This document shows positions 18,299-29,643 of a stretch of DNA of 64,000 nt, in pieces. The notes under the pieces are model-generated. The model ran no database searches, had not been told where the DNA came from, and worked only from the letters and a program-made list of their open reading frames with translations. A program made the translations under genes and the position numbers. Location of the stretch: NCBI RefSeq assembly GCF_041200025.1, contig NZ_CP165628.1, forward strand, positions 1,178,001 to 1,242,000, read 5' to 3'. Position 1 is the stretch's first letter. Each line of letters starts with the position of its first letter. This DNA comes from Rouxiella sp. WC2420 (GTDB lineage Bacteria; Pseudomonadota; Gammaproteobacteria; Enterobacterales; Enterobacteriaceae).

Positions 18299-21200
18299 AT
18301 GGGCAAGTCTTTAGGTTCAGGATTATGCAGGGCAGTGAAACGTTGGCAGGTTTTAGCTGTCGGGTTAGCTCTGTTGAGTTTAAGTGCCTGTGATGATCCT
18401 AAACCTAAAGATCCACCGCCGCCGCCTTCAGAACAGATTGCCGAAAAAGTATCTGCCCAGAAAATCGCTTCTCCTTTGGCACAGAAGCTTGATAGCAATC
18501 AACGTGAGGCGCTGGCAAAAAAGAGTGCCGGACAGCCGCTTGCACTGCTTGATGCCTCCGAACTTCAGCTTGACGGCGCGAGTGCGCTGGTATTGACCTT
18601 TTCCGTTCCTCTCGATCCTGAACAGAATTTTGCATCGTTGGTGCATTTGGTCGATACCAAAAGTGGAAATCCAGATGGAGCCTGGGAGCTATCAGATAAT
18701 CTCACGGAGCTAAGATTCCGCCATCTATTACCCAACAGGAAACTGGTAGTCACTGTCGACGCAAATCTCAAAGCGCTTAACGGAGCAGGGTTGGGGGCCG
18801 AGCAGCAGAAGACTCTCGAGACTCGAAATATTGAACCTAGCGTAGGTTTTGCCAGTAAAGGCTCGCTGCTGCCAACTCGATGGGCCGAGGGTTTGCCTGT
18901 CATCGCGCTCAACGTGAATAATGTTGACGTTAATTTTTTCCGAATTAAAAGTGAATCGCTTCCAGAGTTTCTTGCCGATTGGCAATCACGCAGCGCGCTG
19001 TCTTCCTGGGAGTCCGAGACCCTGTTAAAGCGTGCCGATCTGGTTTATACCGGGCGTTTTGCACTTAATCCTCAGCTTAATACCCGCGAGCATCTGTTAC
19101 TACCTCTGGCAGGAATTGAAACGCTAAAGCAGCCGGGAGTCTATCTTGCGGTAATGCAACAGGCCGGGCGCTATAGCTACACTAATCCGGCGACCCTATT
19201 TACGCTTAGCGATATCGGCGTGTCATTACATAGTTATAGTCAACAGATTGACGTTTACACTCAAGGCCTTGAAGCCGGTATGCCGCTCGCCGATATCAAT
19301 CTGCAACTATTAGACGGGAAAGGGCACACGCTGTCGCAGGGCAAGACTGACAGTCAGGGCCACGCCAAATTTGCCAAAGATTCAAAGGCGGTGTTATTGC
19401 TTGCCCAGCATGACGGCGAAACTAGCCTGATTAATCTCAACCAATCGGCACTAGATCTGGCTGAGTTTGATATTGCCGGTCCGCAAGGCTATAGCAAAAC
19501 GCTGTTTGCCTTTGGGCCGAGAGATTTATATCGGCCAGGTGAAACCTTGCTTTTAAATGCTCTGCTGCGCGATGCCGACGGAAAACCAGTTTCTACACAG
19601 CCGATCAAAACTCAGCTGATTAAACCCGACGGTCAGGTTGCGCATACCTTTATGTGGCAGCCACAAAACGGTTTATATCAATATCAATACCCTATCCCAC
19701 AAGATGGGCCGACCGGTGAATGGAAAGTCAGTTTTAATCTTGGCGATAACCAGCTGCGTTATTATCCATTCAAGGTCGAGGATTTTCTTCCAGAACGTAT
19801 GGCGTTGGATCTCGGCAGCAGTAAGCAACCGCTGGCGATAGATGCTGAGGTCAAGTTTGATGTGACCGGGCGTTATCTCTATGGTGCACCGGCGGCGGGA
19901 AATCGCCTTCAAGGGCAGGTTTATTTACGGCCGTTGCGAGAGGCAGTTTCTGCCTTGCCTGATTACGAGTTTGGCGTAGTTAATGAAGAAAACCTTTCCA
20001 GAACGCTGAGCGATATTGACCAGACATTAGACGCCGAAGGTAAGGGCGAGGTTAGCATTGAGAACAGCTGGAACAGCGTGCATTCACCGCTGACGGTGAT
20101 TCTTCAGGCGAGCCTGCTGGAGTCGGGCGGTCGACCGATAACCCGTCGGGTCGATCAGGCGATATGGCCAGCCGAGGTGCTGCCAGGAATCCGCCCGCTA
20201 TTTAACAAGCAGGATATTTACGATTACCGTACCGATAAAACGGTGTCGCAGGCGGTAGTCAATGAAAACACTCAGGCTGATTTTGACATTGTTTCTGCCA
20301 ACGCCGAAGGTCAGAAGCTGGCGGCGAAGGGGCTTGAGGTTCGGTTGGTCCGCGAGCGTCGCGACTATTATTGGCAGTGGTCAGAGAGTGACGGCTGGCA
20401 ATCTTTATACGACAAAAAGGATTTGGTGCTGGCTCGTCAGCAGATAGATATTGCCGCCGATGGCTCGACCAAAGTCAGCTTCCCGGTCGAATGGGGTGCG
20501 TATCGTATCGAGGTTGAAGATCCGCAAACTCATCAGGTCAGCAGCCTGCGTTTCTGGGCCGGTTACAGTTGGCAGGACAATACCGATAGCACCGATGCTG
20601 TGCGTCCCGATCAGGTCAAATTAAAACTTGATAAACCGGCTTATCAACCGGGCGAGAGGGCAAAAATACACATTCAGGCTCCCGCGGCGGGTAAGGGCTA
20701 TCTGCTGGTGGAGTCAAGCGACGGACCGCTTTGGTGGCAGGAAATAAACGTACCTGAGGCCGGTATTGATGTCGACGTACCTATCAACAGCGAATGGCGG
20801 CGTCACGACCTTTATTTCAGCGCGCTGGTATTGCGTCCTGGCGATAAGAAGCAGCAGTCTACGCCCAAACGCGCCGTAGGATTATTGCATCTGCCGCTGG
20901 TTACTGAAGGCCGTAAGCTCAACCTGCAACTCCAGGCTCCGGCCAAGATTCGCCCTAACCAGCTGCAAACCGTGAAAGTTAAAGCCACGGTGGAAGGTAA
21001 AGCTGTGCCTCATCATATCAATCTGCTGCTCTCGGCGGTGGATGCCGGGGTGTTGTCGATAACTCGTTTTAAAACTCCCGATCCTTACGATGCATTTCTG
21101 GGTCGTAAACGTTATAGCGTTGATCAGTATGACGTTTATAGCCATTTGATTGAAGGCAAAGGCCGTATGGCTAGCCTGAGCTTCGGCGGTGATGGAGATG

Positions 21201-23314
21201 AAGACCCGTTATCAAGAGGGGGGCAGAAGCCGGTGACCGAAGTGACAATCGTGGCACAGCAGGCCATGCCGGTTACGCTTGATGATAATGGCGAAGGTGA
21301 GGTGCAAATTCCTATCCCTGACTTTAACGGCGAACTGCGTTTAATGGCTCAGGGTTGGAGTGATGAAGATTTTGGCAGCGCCGAGTCTAAAGTTGTGGTG
21401 GCCGCGCCGGTAATTGCCGATCTTGCAACTGCGCGCTTTATGGCCGATAACGATACCGCAGCATTGGCTCTGGATGTTACCAATCTTTCAGGCGCAGAGC
21501 AGACGCTTAGCCTCAGTGTGGCAACCAGCGGGTTAATAAGCCTGAATGGATCAATTTCTGATCAAAGCGTTGTGCTGGCGCAGGGGCAGCGTAAAACGAT
21601 TTCAATTCCCGTCAAGGCATTGGCTGGGTTTGGCAAAGGTCAGGTTAGCCTGACCGTTAGTGGTATGAATTTGCCCAATGAAAAACTACCTGATTATCAT
21701 CGTAGCTGGTCTATTGGCGTTCGACCTGCCTTCCCGGCGCTGACCCGTAATTTTGCCACCGTGCTGCATCCAGGGGAAACCTGGCAACTGCCGCCTGACG
21801 CCAATGCGCAACTGGAGCAAGATACGTTACAGGGGCGCTTGTTACTCAGCAGCAAACCGCCGCTGAATCTGGCTCGTTATATCAGCGAACTGCTGGCTTA
21901 TCCTTATGGTTGTCTTGAGCAAACTACCAGCGGTCTTTACCCTTCGCTGTACACCAGCCGTGCTCAATTAGCGGCCATGGGTATTAAAACCTCAACCGAT
22001 GATATTCGCCGTCATAATATCGATATTGGTATCGACAGGCTGTTCGGCATGCAGAAAGACAGCGGGGGCTTTGGCCTTTGGAGCAAAGATAGCCCGGAAG
22101 AGTTTTGGCTGACCGCCTACGCTACCGACTTCTTGGTACGCGCCTCACAGCAAGGGTACAGCGTTTCTACCGACGGATTAGACAAAGCAAACAAACGTTT
22201 GCAGCGTTATTTGCAGGACCCAAATCAGATTGACGTGCGCTACAGCACGCAGCCCGACAGCACGCGTTTTGCCGTTCAGGCCTACGCTGGGTTAGTTCTT
22301 GCCGGGCAGCAACAGGCACCGCTTGGTGCACTGCGCCAGCTTTATGAAAAACGCAGCGCGGCGCAGTCCGGTTTGCCACTGGTGCAACTGGGTATCGCCC
22401 TGAAGATGATGGGTGACATGCCGCGCGCCGAAACTGCCCTAGCAGAGGGCGTTGCTAAAGTTCGACCAGAGAAAAATTACTGGCTGGAAGATTATGGCAG
22501 CCCGCTGAGAGATAACGCGCTAATACTGTCCTTGCTCACTGAAAATAATTTGCTGCCGGAAGTGCGCGACCGTTTGCTGCTTTCTCTTTCAGAAAGCCTG
22601 AACGGCCAGCGCTGGTTGTCGACACAGGAAAGTAACGCACTGTTTATGGCCGGTCGTGGCCTGATTAACAGTGCCGAAGCACCGTGGCAGGTCAATCTCG
22701 GCGGTGATTTGCAAGCGATTGCTGGTACCGTGGCGGTCACCCGAGGTTTTGATGCGATTCATCTCAAGCAACCAGTGATTCTGAAAAATAGCGGAGACGC
22801 GGCGGTTTATACCCGTTTTGATGTTACTGGTTATCCTTTGCAGGCTCCGACCGAGAGCAGCAGCGTCCTGCACATTAAACGAAATTATCTGGGCATGGAC
22901 GGACAACCGCTTTCTTTGGCATCGCTAAAAAGCGGCGATTTAGTGGTAGTCCATCTTGACGTCTGGGCTGACTCCCACGTACCGGATGCGCTGGTGGTCG
23001 ATCTTCTGCCCGCAGGTCTGGAGCTTGAAAATCAGAATCTGGCTGACAGCAGTGCAAGTCTTGGAGACTCGGCCAGCAAACTCACTGAGTTGATGACTGA
23101 CATGCAACAGGCCGATATTAAACATCAGGAATACCGTGACGATCGCTATGTCGCCGCCATTGATGTTGACGGATATCGACACGTTGCACTGCTTTACCTG
23201 GCCCGTGCGGTGACTCCGGGAAGCTATGCCGTGCCTGCGCCACAGGTAGAATCTATGTATGTGCCAGCCTGGCGCGCGACAGGACAGACATCGGAAAAAA
23301 TGAATGTTCGCTAA
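18299..23314 (+). CDS. yfhM: Bacterial alpha-2-macroglobulin lipoprotein
   Basis: 1671 residues from the chosen start (E. coli YfhM: 1653). A lipoprotein signal ends in LSLSAC with lipidated Cys31, followed by a Pro-rich linker. The protein then runs through macroglobulin-like domains to the thioester site YPYGCLEQ (Cys1205, Gln1208). It traps invading proteases in the periplasm and covalently binds them through the thioester. Coupling to pbpC, 18 bp downstream, is conserved and suggests joint defence and cell-wall repair. The frame is open to 18227, but GGGAG lies before the ATG at 18299 and the signal sequence begins there. Confidence 0.96.
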   Translation: MGKSLGSGLCRAVKRWQVLAVGLALLSLSACDDPKPKDPPPPPSEQIAEKVSAQKIASPLAQKLDSNQREALAKKSAGQPLALLDASELQLDGASALVLTFSVPLDPEQNFASLVHLVDTKSGNPDGAWELSDNLTELRFRHLLPNRKLVVTVDANLKALNGAGLGAEQQKTLETRNIEPSVGFASKGSLLPTRWAEGLPVIALNVNNVDVNFFRIKSESLPEFLADWQSRSALSSWESETLLKRADLVYTGRFALNPQLNTREHLLLPLAGIETLKQPGVYLAVMQQAGRYSYTNPATLFTLSDIGVSLHSYSQQIDVYTQGLEAGMPLADINLQLLDGKGHTLSQGKTDSQGHAKFAKDSKAVLLLAQHDGETSLINLNQSALDLAEFDIAGPQGYSKTLFAFGPRDLYRPGETLLLNALLRDADGKPVSTQPIKTQLIKPDGQVAHTFMWQPQNGLYQYQYPIPQDGPTGEWKVSFNLGDNQLRYYPFKVEDFLPERMALDLGSSKQPLAIDAEVKFDVTGRYLYGAPAAGNRLQGQVYLRPLREAVSALPDYEFGVVNEENLSRTLSDIDQTLDAEGKGEVSIENSWNSVHSPLTVILQASLLESGGRPITRRVDQAIWPAEVLPGIRPLFNKQDIYDYRTDKTVSQAVVNENTQADFDIVSANAEGQKLAAKGLEVRLVRERRDYYWQWSESDGWQSLYDKKDLVLARQQIDIAADGSTKVSFPVEWGAYRIEVEDPQTHQVSSLRFWAGYSWQDNTDSTDAVRPDQVKLKLDKPAYQPGERAKIHIQAPAAGKGYLLVESSDGPLWWQEINVPEAGIDVDVPINSEWRRHDLYFSALVLRPGDKKQQSTPKRAVGLLHLPLVTEGRKLNLQLQAPAKIRPNQLQTVKVKATVEGKAVPHHINLLLSAVDAGVLSITRFKTPDPYDAFLGRKRYSVDQYDVYSHLIEGKGRMASLSFGGDGDEDPLSRGGQKPVTEVTIVAQQAMPVTLDDNGEGEVQIPIPDFNGELRLMAQGWSDEDFGSAESKVVVAAPVIADLATARFMADNDTAALALDVTNLSGAEQTLSLSVATSGLISLNGSISDQSVVLAQGQRKTISIPVKALAGFGKGQVSLTVSGMNLPNEKLPDYHRSWSIGVRPAFPALTRNFATVLHPGETWQLPPDANAQLEQDTLQGRLLLSSKPPLNLARYISELLAYPYGCLEQTTSGLYPSLYTSRAQLAAMGIKTSTDDIRRHNIDIGIDRLFGMQKDSGGFGLWSKDSPEEFWLTAYATDFLVRASQQGYSVSTDGLDKANKRLQRYLQDPNQIDVRYSTQPDSTRFAVQAYAGLVLAGQQQAPLGALRQLYEKRSAAQSGLPLVQLGIALKMMGDMPRAETALAEGVAKVRPEKNYWLEDYGSPLRDNALILSLLTENNLLPEVRDRLLLSLSESLNGQRWLSTQESNALFMAGRGLINSAEAPWQVNLGGDLQAIAGTVAVTRGFDAIHLKQPVILKNSGDAAVYTRFDVTGYPLQAPTESSSVLHIKRNYLGMDGQPLSLASLKSGDLVVVHLDVWADSHVPDALVVDLLPAGLELENQNLADSSASLGDSASKLTELMTDMQQADIKHQEYRDDRYVAAIDVDGYRHVALLYLARAVTPGSYAVPAPQVESMYVPAWRATGQTSEKMNVR

Positions 23315-23332
23315 TCCGAGGGGATAAAAGCA

Positions 23333-25678
23333 ATGAGCCAGGCAGAGGGCGTGCGAACCTTTTTTGGGTTCAGAGTCGTGCGATTCTTCCTGTTGCTGCT
23401 GGTAATGGGAGCCGCGCTGCTGTGGGCGGCAAACCGCATCTGGCCGCTTCCATTGCAGGAACTGCCGGTTGCGCGGGTCGTCACGGCAGAAGACGGCACG
23501 CCGCTTTGGCGCTATGCCGACGCTCAGGGGGTATGGCGCTATCCTGTGCGTCTTGAAGAGGTTTCGCCTTATTATTTACAGGCGCTGCTGACTTATGAAG
23601 ACCGCTGGTTTTGGGATCATCCCGGCATTAATCCCCTGTCGCTGCTGCGCGCCAGTTGGCAAAATATTCGCGACGGCGACATTGTTTCTGGCGGTAGTAC
23701 ATTATCGATGCAGGTGGCCCGACTTATCGATCCACATCCACGTACTTTCGCAGGTAAATTACGCCAGATTGCACGCACCTTTCAGCTGGAATGGATGCTA
23801 TCAAAACGGCAGATCCTCGAAATTTATCTTAACCGCGCACCTTATGGCGGGACTTTGCAGGGAATCGCCGCAGCGAGCTGGACCTATCTGGGCAAGCCAC
23901 CTTCAGAGCTGACACCGGGAGAGGCTGCGCTGCTGGCGGTATTACCGCAGGCGCCGAGCCGCTTACGTCCGGACCGTTTTCCAGAACGAGCCAGGGCTGC
24001 CCGAGACAAGGTACTCGCCCGATTGGCCGAGTATCACGTCTGGTCGCAGAAAAGGGTTGATGATATTCGACAGGAGTCAATCTGGCTGGCCCCGCGTCAG
24101 GTGCCGCAACTGGCTCCTTTGCTGGCAAGGCGGCTGACTAATCATAATCATCTCGACGTGATAACCACCACGATTGATGCCACCTTACAGCGACAACTTG
24201 AGGAGTTGGCGGCAGGCTGGAAGAACCAGCTGCCGTCGAAAACCTCCATAGGCGTGATCATTGTTGAAAGTTCTACCATGAAGGTAAAGGCTTATCTGGG
24301 GTCGGTGGATTTTAAAGACGACGGCCGCTTCGGTCAGGTCGATGCGGTCAGTGCCTGGCGTTCGCCGGGGTCAACCCTTAAACCGCTGCTTTATGGTCTG
24401 GCGCTGGATGATGGCCTTATTGCGGCAGAATCATTGCTTCAGGATGTCCCACGGCGTTTTGGCGATTATCGTCCCGGCAACTTTGACACCGGTTTTCACG
24501 GGCCGGTCAGTGCCAGTGAGGCGCTGGTCAGGTCGCTGAATCTCCCCGCGGTTCAATTACTCGATGCCTATGGGCCAAAGCGTTTTACCGCCAACTTACG
24601 CAATGCCGGGGTAGCACTGCGTTTTCCACCTAACAGTGACCCCAGTCTGGCAGTGATTTTAGGTGGTACCGGCGCGCGGCTCGACCAGCTTGTTGAGGCC
24701 TACAGCGCTTTTGCACGCGGTGGAAATGTAGCAAGATTACGTTTTGAACCTCGGCAGCCTTTAATCGAGCGCAGGCTTATGTCACCGGGTGCTGCGTGGA
24801 TTGTGCGACGAATTTTAGGCGGACAGGCTCAACCCCAGCCCGATGATACCTTGCCCGGCAGTGTTCAATTAGCCTGGAAAACCGGCACCAGTTATGGTTA
24901 TCGAGATGCCTGGGCGATGGGCGTCAATCCGGGTTATATCATCGGCGTTTGGGTAGGGCGACCCGACGCAACGCCGGTTGCAGGGCAGTTTGGCTATGCA
25001 ACAGCGGTGCCGGTACTCAATCAGGTGAACAACCTTCTCACAGGCTCGACGCGTTTTAATCAACGAATGTCGGTAGCCGATCCGCGCCCGAAATCCGTGG
25101 GTATCACCACGCTTTGCTGGCCCGGTGGTCAGCCGCTGCCTGCAGGGGATACCAACTGCCGACAGCAACGCAATAGCTGGATATTAGACGGCACTGTGCC
25201 GCCAACGCTCGCAGCACCCGGCCAGGAGTCGCAGGAAGGCAGTCTAATCACGTTGTGGATAAACTCGCACGGTAAGCAGGTTGCCGCCAACTGTCCCGAC
25301 TCTCACTCTTCGCAAATCGCCCTTTGGCCAACTCCGCTGGAACCGTGGCTGCCGCAAGAGGAGCATCGCAGTCAGCGGTTGCCAGCCCACGACGCTTTTT
25401 GTCCACCATTGGGTAAACCGGCCGTGCAGCCGCTGTTATTGCTTGGGATCCGGGATAACGCGATTCTCAGACCATTGCCCGGCAAGAACAGTATTGATTT
25501 GCGCATTGAGTCTCAGGGCGGATCAGGGCAGCGCTGGTGGTTTTTGAATGGCGAACAAATCGCGAGCGGGACGGACAATCGACATTTTCAGACAACCCTG
25601 AGTCAGCCCGGTAAGTACCAGCTCACGGTGCTTGATGAGGGCAGTCAGGTAAACACGCTGAATTTCACCCTTGATTAA
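23333..25678 (+). CDS. pbpC: Penicillin-binding protein 1C
   Basis: A 781-residue bifunctional peptidoglycan synthase. It has one N-terminal membrane anchor (about 16-34), a glycosyltransferase domain with the catalytic Glu in TYEDRWFWDH (Glu89), and a transpeptidase domain with SxxK at Ser347-Lys350 (GSTLKP), SLN at about 401-403 and KTGTS starting at Lys516. A C-terminal beta-sandwich domain typical of PBP1C closes the protein. It follows yfhM as in E. coli and most other enterobacteria. Confidence 0.97.
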   Translation: MSQAEGVRTFFGFRVVRFFLLLLVMGAALLWAANRIWPLPLQELPVARVVTAEDGTPLWRYADAQGVWRYPVRLEEVSPYYLQALLTYEDRWFWDHPGINPLSLLRASWQNIRDGDIVSGGSTLSMQVARLIDPHPRTFAGKLRQIARTFQLEWMLSKRQILEIYLNRAPYGGTLQGIAAASWTYLGKPPSELTPGEAALLAVLPQAPSRLRPDRFPERARAARDKVLARLAEYHVWSQKRVDDIRQESIWLAPRQVPQLAPLLARRLTNHNHLDVITTTIDATLQRQLEELAAGWKNQLPSKTSIGVIIVESSTMKVKAYLGSVDFKDDGRFGQVDAVSAWRSPGSTLKPLLYGLALDDGLIAAESLLQDVPRRFGDYRPGNFDTGFHGPVSASEALVRSLNLPAVQLLDAYGPKRFTANLRNAGVALRFPPNSDPSLAVILGGTGARLDQLVEAYSAFARGGNVARLRFEPRQPLIERRLMSPGAAWIVRRILGGQAQPQPDDTLPGSVQLAWKTGTSYGYRDAWAMGVNPGYIIGVWVGRPDATPVAGQFGYATAVPVLNQVNNLLTGSTRFNQRMSVADPRPKSVGITTLCWPGGQPLPAGDTNCRQQRNSWILDGTVPPTLAAPGQESQEGSLITLWINSHGKQVAANCPDSHSSQIALWPTPLEPWLPQEEHRSQRLPAHDAFCPPLGKPAVQPLLLLGIRDNAILRPLPGKNSIDLRIESQGGSGQRWWFLNGEQIASGTDNRHFQTTLSQPGKYQLTVLDEGSQVNTLNFTLD

Positions 25679-25761
25679 TGAAATTCTTTATGGAAAATGC
25701 GGCTTTTGCGCCAAAAAGTGAATCAGTGACATATATTTTTAATCAAATGTTGTTATTCCTG

Positions 25762-25790
25762 TAGGCAAGCGTTACTTCGCCCCCTATAAT
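25762..25790 (+). promoter_or_regulatory. Probable ndk promoter
   Basis: A perfect -10 TATAAT (25785-25790) with a 17-bp spacer to the poorer -35 TAGGCA. It lies 69 bp before the ndk start. Confidence 0.5.
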
Positions 25791-25859
25791 CGGCGCCATT
25801 TTCCGGCAGTGTTAACATTTAAATTAACCGGCCCCACCTTAAGTCAGACAGAGGTTTTT

Positions 25860-26285
25860 ATGACTATCGAACGTACTTTTTCTATCATCAAGCCAAACTC
25901 CGTTGCTAACAATGACATCGGTGCTATCACTGCTCGTTTCGAACGTGCTGGTTTCCAGATCATCGCTTCTAAAATGATCCGTCTGAGCAAAGAAAAAGCT
26001 GAAGGCTTCTACGCTGAGCACAAAGGCCGCCCATTCTTCGACGGTCTGGTAGAGTTCATGACCTCTGGTCCTGTTGTTGTTCAGGTTCTGGAAGGCGAAA
26101 ATGCCGTTCAGCGTAACCGTGACATCATGGGCGCAACCAACCCAGACAACGCTCTGGCTGGTACTCTGCGTGCTGATTTCGCTGACAGCTTCACTGCTAA
26201 CGCCGTTCACGGTTCTGACGCGGTTGAATCAGCACAGCGCGAAATCGCTTACTTCTTCGACGAAAGCGAAATCTGCGCTCGTTAA
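25860..26285 (+). CDS. ndk: Nucleoside diphosphate kinase
   Basis: 141 residues (E. coli: 143). It transfers phosphate from ATP to nucleoside diphosphates through a phospho-histidine, here His117 in NAVHGSDA, the family signature. The N-terminal [10 protein letters not shown] is also conserved. The frame is open 51 bp further, but the ATG at 25860 is preceded by AGAGG and matches homologues. Codon use is strongly biased, as expected for a highly expressed gene. Confidence 0.97.
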   Translation: MTIERTFSIIKPNSVANNDIGAITARFERAGFQIIASKMIRLSKEKAEGFYAEHKGRPFFDGLVEFMTSGPVVVQVLEGENAVQRNRDIMGATNPDNALAGTLRADFADSFTANAVHGSDAVESAQREIAYFFDESEICAR

Positions 26286-26391
26286 TAAGAAGTCAGGCAT
26301 GAGTAAGCCAGGATGGATTCACTCGCAGATACAATAATTTTGTATTGACGGGCTTTCATTCATAGCTACTCCGCCTTAAAATTTGTACAAT

Positions 26392-26432
26392 ACTGCGCCC
26401 CAAGAGTTACGCTTTTGGGGCGCAGTTTATTT
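26392..26432 (+). terminator. Terminator after ndk
   Basis: Perfect 12-bp stem ACTGCGCCCCAA/TTGGGGCGCAGT (26392-26403 and 26415-26426) followed by TTATTTTC. Confidence 0.85.
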
Positions 26433-26520
26433 TCTGGTGGTTTGAGCAACAAGCATTGGTGGGTTAACGCGACCCGCACTTCCTTCGAGCCATAACGTGT
26501 AACAACGAGGCCAATAAAGC

Positions 26521-27756
26521 ATGTCGAATACTATCGAATTAGATATCCCCGTTCTTAGTTCCAACGAGATCGACTCCCTGAACGTCATCCGTGCAGAAAA
26601 CGCAGCCATAGCCGAACTGGCTGAGAAATCTGCGGCACCGGTGAGCGCCAAAATTAATCTTCTGGACCTGAACCGCAAGCAAATGCGCGAGTTTTTCCTC
26701 AAAATGGGTGAAAAACCGTTTCGTGCCGATCAGGTTATGAAGTGGATGTACCATTACTGCAGCGATGATTTCGAGGATATGACCGATATCAATAAAACGC
26801 TGCGTGAAAAACTGGCACGCGTTGCCGAAATCCGCGCCCCTGAAGTTGCCGTGGAACAACGCTCTGCCGACGGCACCATCAAATGGGCTATTCAGGTTGG
26901 CAATCAGCAGGTTGAAACCGTTTATATTCCTGATGGCGATCGCGCCACGCTGTGTGTGTCTTCTCAGGTAGGCTGCGCGCTGGAATGTACTTTCTGTTCC
27001 ACCGCGCAGCAGGGCTTTAACCGCAATCTGCGTGTTTCAGAAATCATCGGCCAAGTGTGGCGCGCCGCTAAAATTATCGGTGCTGCAAAAATTGCCGGTA
27101 CTCGTCCAATCACCAACGTGGTGATGATGGGCATGGGTGAGCCACTGCTTAACCTCAACAACGTGGTTCCTGCAATGGAGATCATGCTGGATGACTTCGG
27201 TTTTGGTCTGTCTAAACGCCGTGTAACGCTTTCAACCTCCGGTGTGGTTCCTGCTCTTGATAAACTGGGCGATATGATCGACGTCGCGCTGGCAATCTCT
27301 CTGCATGCACCAAATGACACTATCCGTGATGAAATCGTGCCGATTAATCGTAAATACAACATCGATACCTTCCTGGCTTCGGTAAATCGCTATTTGGGTA
27401 AATCGAATGCGAATCAAGGACGCGTTACCGTTGAATACGTTATGCTTGATCATATCAACGACGGTACCGAGCACGCTCACGAGTTGGCCGAAAAGCTGAA
27501 AGATACTCCGTGCAAGATTAACCTGATCCCATGGAACCCCTTCCCGGGGGCTCCATACGGACGTAGCTCCAACAGCCGCATTGACCGTTTCTCTAAAGTA
27601 TTGATGGAATATGGTTTTACTGTCATTGTGCGTAAAACACGCGGTGATGACATCGATGCAGCCTGCGGTCAGTTGGCAGGTGAAGTCATTGACCGCACCA
27701 AGCGTACTTTGAAGAAAAAAATGGCTAACGACGCTATTATGATGAAATCCATGTAA
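26521..27756 (+). CDS. rlmN: 23S rRNA/tRNA adenine-C2 methyltransferase RlmN
   Basis: A radical-SAM enzyme of 411 residues that methylates A2503 of 23S rRNA and A37 of some tRNAs. The cluster ligands are Cys152, Cys156 and Cys159 in CALECTFC. It is about 27 residues longer at the N-terminus than the E. coli protein, which begins shortly before [10 protein letters not shown] start at 26521 is supported by CGAGG about 12 bases upstream, but no later ATG before KINLLDL exists in frame, so the extension seems real. It needs a [4Fe-4S] cluster, noteworthy beside the depleted isc locus. Confidence 0.95.
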   Translation: MSNTIELDIPVLSSNEIDSLNVIRAENAAIAELAEKSAAPVSAKINLLDLNRKQMREFFLKMGEKPFRADQVMKWMYHYCSDDFEDMTDINKTLREKLARVAEIRAPEVAVEQRSADGTIKWAIQVGNQQVETVYIPDGDRATLCVSSQVGCALECTFCSTAQQGFNRNLRVSEIIGQVWRAAKIIGAAKIAGTRPITNVVMMGMGEPLLNLNNVVPAMEIMLDDFGFGLSKRRVTLSTSGVVPALDKLGDMIDVALAISLHAPNDTIRDEIVPINRKYNIDTFLASVNRYLGKSNANQGRVTVEYVMLDHINDGTEHAHELAEKLKDTPCKINLIPWNPFPGAPYGRSSNSRIDRFSKVLMEYGFTVIVRKTRGDDIDAACGQLAGEVIDRTKRTLKKKMANDAIMMKSM

Positions 27757-27850
27757 TTAGGCTTCTTTTGTAGCTCAAACGACCTAATTTAGGGTTGCGA
27801 TTTTAAGCTTGCGTTTGTCTTCTAATCGGTAGCAGGTAAAAGGATTTAGA

Positions 27851-28618
27851 ATGGCGATAGTGCAGTGGCAGTCGAAGGGGTTTTTCGCCGCGAGTCTGGC
27901 AGTTTGCCTGCTGGCAGCCTGTTCCAGCTCAAAGCAGCCGCCGGTCGAGGCCGCCTCTGGCGCACCTCAGACGCAACTTCAGTTGGGAATGGATTACTTG
28001 AAGCAGGGCAATATTCCTGCTGCTAAAGTCAATTTGCAACAGGCTGTGGATTCATCGCCACAGGATTATCGCAACCAGTTGGGGATGGCGTTGTACGAGC
28101 AAAAAATCGGCAACAACGATGCTGCACAAAGCCGCTACCAGCAAGCCTTTAAGCTCGCTCCGCAAAATGGAACCGTCCTGAATAATTACGGTGCGTTTTT
28201 GTGTAGTTTAGGGCAGTATGTACCGTCACAACAGCAGTTTAGCATCGCTGCCAGCTTGCCTGATTCCGGTCCGGTAGCTGACAGCCTTGAAAATGCGGGC
28301 TACTGTTTTCTGAAGGCTAATCAGAATGATGAGGCAAAAATGTTACTGAGCCAGGCTTTGAAACACGATCCTGACAAAGGCGCACCGCTGATTACTGAAG
28401 CCAACAGGCAGTACAAGGAAGGTAATCGCGCCGACGCGCAACTTTTACTGGATGTTTATCAACATGTTCTGCCAGCCAGCGCTGACAGTCTTATGTTACA
28501 AATTCGTTTCGCGGCGTTAGCCGGCAATCCAGATAGCGTTCAACGTTATGGAAAGCAGCTTGCGCGGAATTTTCCACAATCCCAACAGTACCAGCACTTC
28601 TTAGCTAATGAATACTGA
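27851..28618 (+). CDS. pilW: Type IV pilus biogenesis/stability lipoprotein PilW
   Basis: 255 residues. A lipoprotein signal with lipobox LAAC (Cys24) is followed by TPR repeats ([22 protein letters not shown] and three further copies). In other bacteria PilW/PilF assists outer-membrane secretin assembly. In enterobacteria without type IV pili the role is unclear. It overlaps the start of rodZ by 11 bp, implying translational coupling; the order rlmN-pilW-rodZ-ispG is conserved. Confidence 0.92.
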   Translation: MAIVQWQSKGFFAASLAVCLLAACSSSKQPPVEAASGAPQTQLQLGMDYLKQGNIPAAKVNLQQAVDSSPQDYRNQLGMALYEQKIGNNDAAQSRYQQAFKLAPQNGTVLNNYGAFLCSLGQYVPSQQQFSIAASLPDSGPVADSLENAGYCFLKANQNDEAKMLLSQALKHDPDKGAPLITEANRQYKEGNRADAQLLLDVYQHVLPASADSLMLQIRFAALAGNPDSVQRYGKQLARNFPQSQQYQHFLANEY

Positions 28619-29615
28619 AGCCACTCAAGATAAAAGTACTAAAGTGACAGCGGGCGAGCGCCTGCGTCAAGCTCGTGAGCAGTTGGGACTCAGCCATCAG
28701 GCTGTGGCGGAACGCCTTTGCCTGAAGCTTTCGACTATTCGACAAATCGAAGAGGGAACTACGCCGGCAGACTTGGCGCCGACTTTCCTGCGCGGTTACA
28801 TTCGCTCCTATGCAAAACTGGTCCACGTTCCTGAAGAGGAGTTGGCAACGTTAATTGGCAAGCAAGCGCCAATCAATGTGCCAAAAGTGGCGTCTATGCA
28901 GGGTGTTTCATTACGCAAGTCACGCAAAAAACGCGATGGCTGGCTGATGGGCTTTACCTGGCTTATTGTTTTCGTAGTCCTCGGCCTGACCGGTGCATGG
29001 TGGTGGCAAAATCATCAAGCGCAGCAGGAAGAGATTGCCAATATGGCAGATCAATCGACCGCGCAGCTTAACCAGGACAACGCTCAGGGGCAATCTATTC
29101 CTCTGAACAGTGGTGATACTTCTTCACAGAACACAGCAACGAACGCAGCTCAGCCAGCCGCTCCAGCCGATACCTCTACGGGTAATGCTGCTGCTCCACA
29201 GGCTCAGAACTCGATTCCGCTGAACACGACGCCAGGCTCTGCTACCAATGTGGGCACTGCACAGACTCAGCAACCTGCTGCGGATCAAACCAGCCAGCCA
29301 GCTCCGGCTGAGACCCCGTCTTCTACATTGCCTACTGGCGATGCTCAGGCCACTACTGCTGCAGCTGATGCAGACGCTGTGACCATGACCTTTAAATCAA
29401 ACTGCTGGTTGCAGATTGATGATGCCACTGGCAAATCATTGTTCAGCGGGATCAAGAAAGGGGGAGAAACTCTGAGTGTTAAAGGTAAAGCTCCTTACAA
29501 GTTGAAAATCGGTGCACCTGGTGCGGTTGATATTCAATACCAAGGTAAGCCGGTTGATCTAAGCCGTTTCGTTAAATCAAACCGTGTTGCTCGTCTGACT
29601 TTAGCTGCGCAGTAA
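28608..29615 (+). CDS. rodZ: Cytoskeleton protein RodZ
   Basis: 335 residues: a cytoplasmic Cro-like helix-turn-helix domain (about 14-80) that binds MreB, a basic juxtamembrane stretch ([10 protein letters not shown]), a single membrane span (about 112-133), a long low-complexity Ala/Gln/Thr/Pro periplasmic linker and a C-terminal beta domain (about 255-335). It links MreB filaments to the elongasome and maintains rod shape. Overlaps pilW. Confidence 0.95.
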   Translation: MNTEATQDKSTKVTAGERLRQAREQLGLSHQAVAERLCLKLSTIRQIEEGTTPADLAPTFLRGYIRSYAKLVHVPEEELATLIGKQAPINVPKVASMQGVSLRKSRKKRDGWLMGFTWLIVFVVLGLTGAWWWQNHQAQQEEIANMADQSTAQLNQDNAQGQSIPLNSGDTSSQNTATNAAQPAAPADTSTGNAAAPQAQNSIPLNTTPGSATNVGTAQTQQPAADQTSQPAPAETPSSTLPTGDAQATTAAADADAVTMTFKSNCWLQIDDATGKSLFSGIKKGGETLSVKGKAPYKLKIGAPGAVDIQYQGKPVDLSRFVKSNRVARLTLAAQ

Positions 29616-29643
29616 TAATACTAAAGTGCTGGCAAGGTCATTG